From an uncultured bacterium (GTDB lineage: Bacteria; Pseudomonadota; Alphaproteobacteria; Rhodospirillales; Rhodospirillaceae), in contig CAITZE010000151.1 in assembly GCA_903896775.1 (NCBI GenBank), positions 1 to 10,749 on the forward strand: a stretch of DNA of 10,749 nt. The letters run 5' to 3'. Numbering within the stretch: position 1 is the stretch's first letter; each line of letters begins with the position of its first letter. The notes under the pieces were generated by a model, which saw nothing but the letters and a program-made list of their open reading frames with translations, did no database searches and had not been told where the DNA came from. The position numbers and the translations under genes are program-made. Positions 6,445 through 10,749 of the stretch are shown piece by piece.

Positions 6445-8091
6445 CTAGGGCGCGCCGCGGCGCAAGTCGTGGACGTAGCCGAGCGTTACGCCCAGGCGCT
6501 TGACCTCGACCACGGTGTGGTAAGGCTTGTCGATGGGCTCCAGGCAATGCACGCCGGTCATGCCCATATAGAAATCGGCTTCCGACAGAACTTCGGTCAA
6601 ATCCGTGCCGTGCGGTAAGAAATGGCCGGCGGACGTACGGTCGCCGCAAGCAAAAACCTTGGCGTTGACGCCGGTGTTAAGGCCGAGGTCCGGGTCCTTG
6701 GCGATATACTTGCCAAGCTCGCGGGCCGATTCCGCCAGCGACGTTCCCCAATAATCTAGTTCGAAGCGGCCTTCCGCGCCTTTGATGCCCCCGATAAGGC
6801 TGTTGTAAGCCACATACTCATAGGGATGCAGGCCAATCATGATCATAGTCTCGCGGGCGAGGCCAAGCGCCAGCGCGACGCTGAGCACGAGGCTCGCGGT
6901 GTTGTTCTTTTTTGCGACAAAACTGATCAGCTGATAAAGGCCAATGGCGCTAAGGATCACCAGAGGCGGCACGATGAACAAGAAATGGCGCAGGCCGTTA
7001 TAGACGGTCGGATGCAGTAAGAGATACCCGGCGAGGGGTGCTACAAAGCTGCAGATAACATAAAGATATTGCTGCGCACGTGGTTCGGCGAACAGCGTAA
7101 CGATGTTCTTCCGCCAGGCTAAGAATCCAAAAACCACCGCCGAAATGAGGCCGAGCAGAACATATTCGGGTAACTGCAGGAGCAATAGGCCCGGCAGATA
7201 GGTCTGCGGCATATGGTCCGCCGGGATCAACTGGCCATTCCAAAGCACTTTTGGATAGAACGCGAAGTGCGTGAAGGCTCGCAATGCGGCCAAGATATTC
7301 AACGGCTGTTGTACCGACCAAGGCCACACCAGCGCCATAGTGCCGATCGCGAGGACCAAGGCCGCAGCCAATCGCACCGCGCTTGCACGCATACGCGTCG
7401 TCGTACCGCCCCAGGTTTCGCCTTTGAGGTGACGGGCAACAGCGCCGACGACAAATACCACTGCGAAATAATCGAGATAGGCTATCCCGGCCACACGTGT
7501 GCCGATGGTTAGACCCAAACTGATGGCGAAGCCGATGATGACGCCCCAAGACGGCAAACCCGCCGCACCCAAAATGCGGCACATGAAATAGGTCGTCCAA
7601 ATGCCCAACCACGCCAGTGGGCTGTCTTTAGGGTTGATGAAGCCGTGGCCGTAAAGCAGCGGCGTTGTGGCAAGGCAGATCAGTGCGATCAGCGCGGCGC
7701 GCTCTCCCGCCAAAAGCCGCGTGAGTTTCCATCCGCCCCAGAGGCCGAACAAGAAAATGAGGCCGCCCAGCAAATGCCGGGTTTCATATTCGTCGAAGGG
7801 CGACACCAGGTTAGCAATGGCGGCCATGAGATCGAAGAAGCCGCCATAGAGGAACAAGTTGACGAAAGAGAACGCTGTGCGGTCAGCAAAGCCGGTTTTG
7901 TAATAATCGAGCAGCAGCTTGCCGTAAGTGTTCTGCAGTTGCTCGTCCCAGGAAATGCCGTAGTCGCGAAACGTGTGCAGGATGACCAGTGCGAGCACGA
8001 TAAAAATGGTGCACGCGACGATACGCGGCCAATGAAGGGCGAGGGCGGTATGCGCCGCTTTTACATCCGCAGCCATGGAATCTGTCGTCAT
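6445..8091 (-). CDS. GT-C membrane glycosyltransferase, family 39 / ArnT-like
   Basis: The 548-residue integral inner-membrane protein has about ten to twelve hydrophobic helices (among them 24-40, 106-118, 131-148, 181-198, 200-218, 240-260, 298-325, 343-360, 368-390, 398-412). The first periplasmic loop carries RDYGISWDEQ (42-51), where GT-C enzymes keep the catalytic acidic residue (Asp43; Asp49-Glu50 nearby). FINPKDSPLA (151-160) and the late HPYEYVAYNSLIGG (422-435) and GRFELDYWGTS (441-451) blocks are typical of this PMT_2-type group. Such enzymes use polyprenyl-phosphate sugars as donors and act on the periplasmic side. Its ATG overlaps the stop of the deacetylase gene by four bases (ATGA), implying translational coupling. 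With its two neighbours it fits a transferase that puts a deacetylated sugar on lipid A or another envelope acceptor; the acceptor is inferred, not shown. It is not a protein O-mannosyltransferase on present evidence, but that cannot be excluded. Confidence 0.88.
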   Translation of the reverse strand: MTTDSMAADVKAAHTALALHWPRIVACTIFIVLALVILHTFRDYGISWDEQLQNTYGKLLLDYYKTGFADRTAFSFVNLFLYGGFFDLMAAIANLVSPFDEYETRHLLGGLIFLFGLWGGWKLTRLLAGERAALIALICLATTPLLYGHGFINPKDSPLAWLGIWTTYFMCRILGAAGLPSWGVIIGFAISLGLTIGTRVAGIAYLDYFAVVFVVGAVARHLKGETWGGTTTRMRASAVRLAAALVLAIGTMALVWPWSVQQPLNILAALRAFTHFAFYPKVLWNGQLIPADHMPQTYLPGLLLLQLPEYVLLGLISAVVFGFLAWRKNIVTLFAEPRAQQYLYVICSFVAPLAGYLLLHPTVYNGLRHFLFIVPPLVILSAIGLYQLISFVAKKNNTASLVLSVALALGLARETMIMIGLHPYEYVAYNSLIGGIKGAEGRFELDYWGTSLAESARELGKYIAKDPDLGLNTGVNAKVFACGDRTSAGHFLPHGTDLTEVLSEADFYMGMTGVHCLEPIDKPYHTVVEVKRLGVTLGYVHDLRRGAP

Positions 8092-8936
8092 GACGCGACC
8101 TGCGACGACATTGTCTCTGCGAAGCGTCCTACGCGTAAATCATGACGTGCGAGCATGGCAAGAAAGGCGGAGCTTTTCAGAAACGCATATTCGCCGCCCC
8201 GCACGTCGGCGTGATCCACAGCGTCATCGGTCAAACCGGGATGGCAAAGGATCACATGCCGCTTAGCCGTTGTGGCCACGAAATGCTCGAACAGAGCGCT
8301 GTAATCGCCGTCCGACGGCGACAGGCCGTAAATGCCGCTGAAGCCATCATTCATCGAAAACGAGGGCGCATTGGGGCCGTACGCGAAACCTTTGCCGAGC
8401 GCGGACAAGAAGGTCGCTTTCGGCACAGCCACGCCGCGCTTCAGGATCGCTGAAACCTTATCGCTGATGTTGCGCACCCAGGGCCGTGGGTTGATTTCAT
8501 TCGCGACGCGCGAAACAATGTCGCGAATGCCGGGCAGCACGTGCGTATGCAAGTGACCGTCGAGATGCTGCGGCGAATATCCCATTACCTTACGGAAAGC
8601 CGTCATTTGGGCCGCGATTTCGCCTTCGATCTCATCCAAATCCAGCTGACCAAGAAAGCTTTTGCGGATCAATGTGGCGATATCCGGCAAGCGGCCATCA
8701 GGTGCCATATTGGGCATGGCCGTGAGCGGCGTTTCATCGACTAAAGTGATATGCAGACCGATATCGACAAGCTCGCGCACTTGCTCAAGCCACGGTCCAT
8801 GTTCGGGCCAATGGGGTGAAGCCGTCATGCAGCTCAATGCGGAAATGCGTGTATGAGTAGCCAGATCAAGGATCGCGCGGCTGACGGACGTGGAAAGGGC
8901 GTAGTCGTCGGCGCAAAGAACAATCGCCTTAGTCAT
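8088..8936 (-). CDS. YdjC/ChbG-family carbohydrate deacetylase (NaxD-like by context)
   Basis: The 282-residue protein has the YdjC metal-dependent deacetylase motifs: LCADDYALS (7-15) with metal/catalytic Asp10-Asp11, GLHITLVDETPL (60-71) with His62, HLDGHLHTHVLPGIRD (124-139) with the metal histidines, and ILCHPG (229-234). Length is normal for the family and all expected residues are present, so it should be active. The family removes N-acetyl groups from amino sugars: ChbG on chitobiose, HpnK in hopanoid synthesis, NaxD on undecaprenyl-phosphate GalNAc. No hopanoid or chitin genes are near. The flanking polyprenyl-phosphate GT2 and GT-C genes favour a NaxD-type role on a lipid-linked sugar. 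ATG 8936 is preferred, with GAG about eight bases upstream; a GTG at 8945 would add three residues. The GT2 stop is 24 bases upstream and the GT-C start overlaps the stop here. Confidence 0.9.
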   Translation of the reverse strand: MTKAIVLCADDYALSTSVSRAILDLATHTRISALSCMTASPHWPEHGPWLEQVRELVDIGLHITLVDETPLTAMPNMAPDGRLPDIATLIRKSFLGQLDLDEIEGEIAAQMTAFRKVMGYSPQHLDGHLHTHVLPGIRDIVSRVANEINPRPWVRNISDKVSAILKRGVAVPKATFLSALGKGFAYGPNAPSFSMNDGFSGIYGLSPSDGDYSALFEHFVATTAKRHVILCHPGLTDDAVDHADVRGGEYAFLKSSAFLAMLARHDLRVGRFAETMSSQVAS

Positions 8937-8960
8937 GAAAGGCACTCAAGCACGTGACGT

Positions 8961-9974
8961 TCATGCAGAATGGCTCGCATCGCTCATGTCTTTGACGCGC
9001 GCACTGGCGGTGCTTTCCGGAGCCGGTTTGCCGATGATCTCGCGCACCAGATATAACGGGCGCGCTTTCACTTCGTCGTAGATGCGGCCGAGATATAGGC
9101 CCATCAATCCGAGCTGCAACATAGTGAATCCAGACAGTGCCAGCGTCGAAACGATCAACGATGCGAAGCCGGGCACGTCGATGCCGAAAATCAGTGTACG
9201 CACCATGTAATAGGTACCCATGGCGATGGAGGCCAAGGCGATCAAAGCGCCCGCATACATGGCAAAGCGCAACGGCACCGTCGAGAAGGACAGAATTCCG
9301 TCGAAGGCCAGAGTGAAGAGACGGGTGGGGGAGAACGAGCTTGTGCCGTGCTTGCGCTCGACCACGTCGAACTCCACCGCCACGTTCTTGAATCCAACCC
9401 AGGAATAAATGCCCTTCATGAAGCGTGCACGCTCACGCATGCGCCGAATGGCTTCAACCACCTTACGATCCATGAGGCGGAAGTCGCCGGCGTCGGGCGT
9501 GATAGGCGTGTTGGAGACCTTGTTGAACAGGCGGTAGAAGGTCCGCGTGAAGGTCCGCCGCAGCACGCCGTCGGAGTTCCGGTTTCGCCGTACGCCGTAG
9601 ACAATATCGAAGCCTTCGCGCCATTTAGCCAGGAATTCAGGGATCACTTCCGGCGGATGCTGGAGATCGGAATCCATTAGGACTACGGCATTGCCCTCGG
9701 CGATATCGAGCCCGGCGGCGATGGCGATCTCTTTACCGAAGTTGCGCGATAGGCTGACCAGGGTGAGGGCAGGATAGCGCGTGCGCCAGGCCACCAGCCT
9801 GTCCCAGCTTCCATCCCGGCTACCGTCGTCGACGCAAATTACCTCGCCAGTAAGCCCTTCGGTTTCCAGCAACCCGAACAGGCGTGGAATCAGGGTGTCC
9901 ACCGAGGCTTCTTCATTGAAGACCGGGACGACGATAGAAATCAGGGTCGGTTCACGCGGATCGCGCGACATCAT
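8961..9974 (-). CDS. Polyprenyl-phosphate glycosyltransferase, GT2 (ArnC/GtrB/DPMS-like)
   Basis: This enzyme transfers a sugar from a nucleotide-sugar to undecaprenyl phosphate on the cytoplasmic face of the inner membrane. From ATG 9974 it has 337 residues, the usual length. The GT-A domain shows ISIVVPVFNEE (12-22), ICVDDGSRDGSW (46-57), VLMDSDLQHPPE (98-109, with the metal-binding DxD and DLQHPPE signature), DAGDFRLMDRKV (161-172) and RKHGTSSFS (207-215). Two transmembrane helices (about 236-263 and 268-296) complete the ArnC/GtrB architecture. AAGGA lies eight bases before ATG 9974. The frame is open upstream to 10130, and ATG 9983 is also possible, but the extra residues are Arg/Pro-rich, lack family resemblance and have no good Shine-Dalgarno. 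It heads the three-gene operon; the sugar is not determinable from sequence. Confidence 0.92.
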   Translation of the reverse strand: MMSRDPREPTLISIVVPVFNEEASVDTLIPRLFGLLETEGLTGEVICVDDGSRDGSWDRLVAWRTRYPALTLVSLSRNFGKEIAIAAGLDIAEGNAVVLMDSDLQHPPEVIPEFLAKWREGFDIVYGVRRNRNSDGVLRRTFTRTFYRLFNKVSNTPITPDAGDFRLMDRKVVEAIRRMRERARFMKGIYSWVGFKNVAVEFDVVERKHGTSSFSPTRLFTLAFDGILSFSTVPLRFAMYAGALIALASIAMGTYYMVRTLIFGIDVPGFASLIVSTLALSGFTMLQLGLMGLYLGRIYDEVKARPLYLVREIIGKPAPESTASARVKDMSDASHSA

Positions 9975-9982
9975 GACAGGCA

Positions 9983-9987
9983 TCCTT
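9983..9987 (-). promoter_or_regulatory. Shine-Dalgarno site of the GT2 gene
   Basis: AAGGA on the minus strand stands eight bases before ATG 9974. It overlaps the alternative ATG at 9983, which therefore has AAGG directly adjacent and is the poorer start. Confidence 0.6.
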
Positions 9988-10094
9988 AACCAGAAGCGGA
10001 ATCTTGGCCCAAGCTGGGGCGCGCCGCTAGTGGCAAAACGTGGCGAGGGCTTTGCAAACAGCCGGTTCCGACCCGGGGCGCGGTGTTCTTGGCA
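9988..10094. other. Divergent intergenic region between the GT2 operon and ettA
   Basis: The 197 bases between the GT2 start (9974) and ettA (10172) must hold the promoter of the GT2-deacetylase-GT-C operon. I found no convincing minus-strand promoter pair, no operator palindrome and no small ORF with a good ribosome binding site. Confidence 0.45.
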
Positions 10095-10123
10095 TTGTCC
10101 TCGGGCGGGCCATCGGGTAAAAG
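10095..10123 (+). promoter_or_regulatory. Candidate sigma70-type promoter for ettA
   Basis: TTGTCC (10095-10100) and TAAAAG (10118-10123) each match 4 of 6 consensus positions with an ideal 17-base spacer, predicting transcription from about 10130 and a leader of roughly 40 bases before the ettA ATG. Found by eye only. Confidence 0.35.
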
Positions 10124-10171
10124 CCCACATCGGCTTCAGAGCCTAATCCACCACAGGAATGCGTACATAAT

Positions 10172-10749
10172 ATGGCCAGCTATCAGTACATCTACGTCAT
10201 GAAGGGCCTCAACAAGACCTACCCGGGTGGGCGTGAGGTCTTGAAGAACATATTTCTGTCATTCCTGCCGGGAGCCAAAATCGGGGTCCTGGGCGTCAAC
10301 GGCTCTGGTAAGTCGACCCTGCTCAAGATCATGGCCGGGATGGACAAGGACTATAACGGCGAAGCATGGGCTGCCGAAGGTGCGCGGGTCGGTTATCTGG
10401 CTCAGGAACCTGAACTGGACCCCAAGAAGACCGTCATCCAGAACGTCATGGACGGCGTGGCGGGCGTGAAAGCTCTGCTCGACCGTTTCGAGGAAGTTAG
10501 CGCCAAATTCGCCACCGAGTTGTCTGACGATGAGATGAATGAAACTATCGCCGAACAGGCCGAGTTGCAGGAAAAGATCGACGCCGCCAACGGCTGGGAT
10601 TTGCAGCGCACTTGCGAAATCGCCATGGACGCTCTGCGTTGTCCGCCTGCGGATAGCGAAGTCACAAAGCTTTCGGGTGGTGAGCGCCGCCGTGTGGCTT
10701 TGTGTCGCCTGTTGCTGTCGCGCCCCGACATGCTCCTTCTCGACGAACC
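10172..10749 (+). CDS. ettA: Energy-dependent translational throttle protein EttA, ABC-F ATPase (partial, N-terminal third)
   Basis: EttA is a soluble ABC-F ATPase that binds the ribosomal E site and gates the first peptide bond according to the ATP/ADP ratio. The 192 residues visible, of about 555 in the family, include nearly all of the first ABC domain: Walker A GVNGSGKST (41-49), the Q-loop segment GYLAQEPEL (74-82), the arm insertion rich in acidic and amphipathic helix (about 95-140), the signature LSGGERRRVALCRLLLSRPD (167-186) and Walker B MLLLDE (187-192), where the window ends. FLPGAKIGVLGVNGSGKSTL is very close to the E. coli EttA sequence, which separates it from other ABC-F members such as Uup or YheS. 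ATG 10172 matches the family start; the nearest AGGA is 13 bases away, an unusually long spacing. Confidence 0.94.
   Translation, partial: MASYQYIYVMKGLNKTYPGGREVLKNIFLSFLPGAKIGVLGVNGSGKSTLLKIMAGMDKDYNGEAWAAEGARVGYLAQEPELDPKKTVIQNVMDGVAGVKALLDRFEEVSAKFATELSDDEMNETIAEQAELQEKIDAANGWDLQRTCEIAMDALRCPPADSEVTKLSGGERRRVALCRLLLSRPDMLLLDE

Noticed and set aside
6998..7612. A 204-codon open frame on the minus strand inside the GT-C gene
   Set aside because: It lies fully within a well-supported membrane protein gene in another frame, has no recognisable motif and reads as GC-frame shadow.
7645..8145. A 166-codon plus-strand open frame opposite the start of the GT-C gene
   Set aside because: It is antisense to conserved coding sequence, with a Gln/Glu/Arg-rich composition typical of antisense frames, and it spans the real deacetylase/GT-C junction.
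8088..8936. Assignment of the YdjC protein as hopanoid-associated HpnK
   Set aside because: No squalene or hopanoid genes are nearby, and the neighbouring polyprenyl-phosphate GT2 and GT-C genes fit NaxD-type chemistry better. It is not formally excluded without a tree.
9975..10130. An in-frame N-terminal extension of the GT2 gene of about 52 residues
   Set aside because: Arg/Pro-rich translation without family similarity; ATG 9974 has a properly spaced AAGGA and puts the first strand near the N-terminus as in ArnC/GtrB relatives.
1..10749. CRISPR arrays, tRNA or rRNA genes, insertion sequences, attachment sites, riboswitch leaders
   Set aside because: Read through on both strands: no regularly spaced repeats, no tRNA-like cloverleaf, no transposase or integrase motifs and no terminal inverted repeats were seen. 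The gene-free gaps are short.

Overview
The window is about 10.7 kb of a moderately GC-rich Gram-negative chromosome. It is most likely an alphaproteobacterium, judged from codon and GC character and from the types of protein present; no marker gene fixes the lineage more closely. There is no rRNA, tRNA, CRISPR array, insertion sequence or phage gene. Ten coding regions fill almost all of it, and both end genes are cut by the window edges.

Region 1 (about 1-3447, minus strand): read in the direction of transcription, a PaaI/YdiI-type hotdog thioesterase, purE and purK (the two-enzyme N5-CAIR route of purine synthesis), then the N-terminal part of a large alpha/beta-hydrolase-domain lipoprotein that runs off the left edge.

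Region 2 (3669-6440, plus strand): an apparent operon of three genes. They are a protein with a degenerate, probably non-catalytic EAL (c-di-GMP phosphodiesterase-like) domain, a GT4/GT-B glycosyltransferase, and an 88-residue protein of unknown function with a strong ribosome binding site.

Region 3 (6445-9974, minus strand): a tightly packed operon of a GT2 polyprenyl-phosphate glycosyltransferase, a YdjC/ChbG-family deacetylase and a GT-C (family 39/ArnT-like) integral membrane glycosyltransferase. The gene classes and pathway order match the FlmF2-NaxD-FlmK logic of Francisella lipid A amino-sugar decoration: load an N-acetyl sugar on undecaprenyl phosphate, deacetylate it, transfer it at the outer face of the inner membrane. 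This is the most interesting system in the window. It ends tail-to-tail, 4 bases from the region 2 operon, so 3.7-10 kb reads as a block for envelope glycosylation with a possible c-di-GMP-related protein attached.

Region 4 (10172-end, plus strand): the first third of ettA, an ABC-F translation factor, divergent from the region 3 operon.

No stretch longer than about 220 bases lacks a gene. The four main gaps (1061-1242, 2933-3015, 3448-3668, 9975-10171) hold only candidate promoters, Shine-Dalgarno sites and one hairpin.
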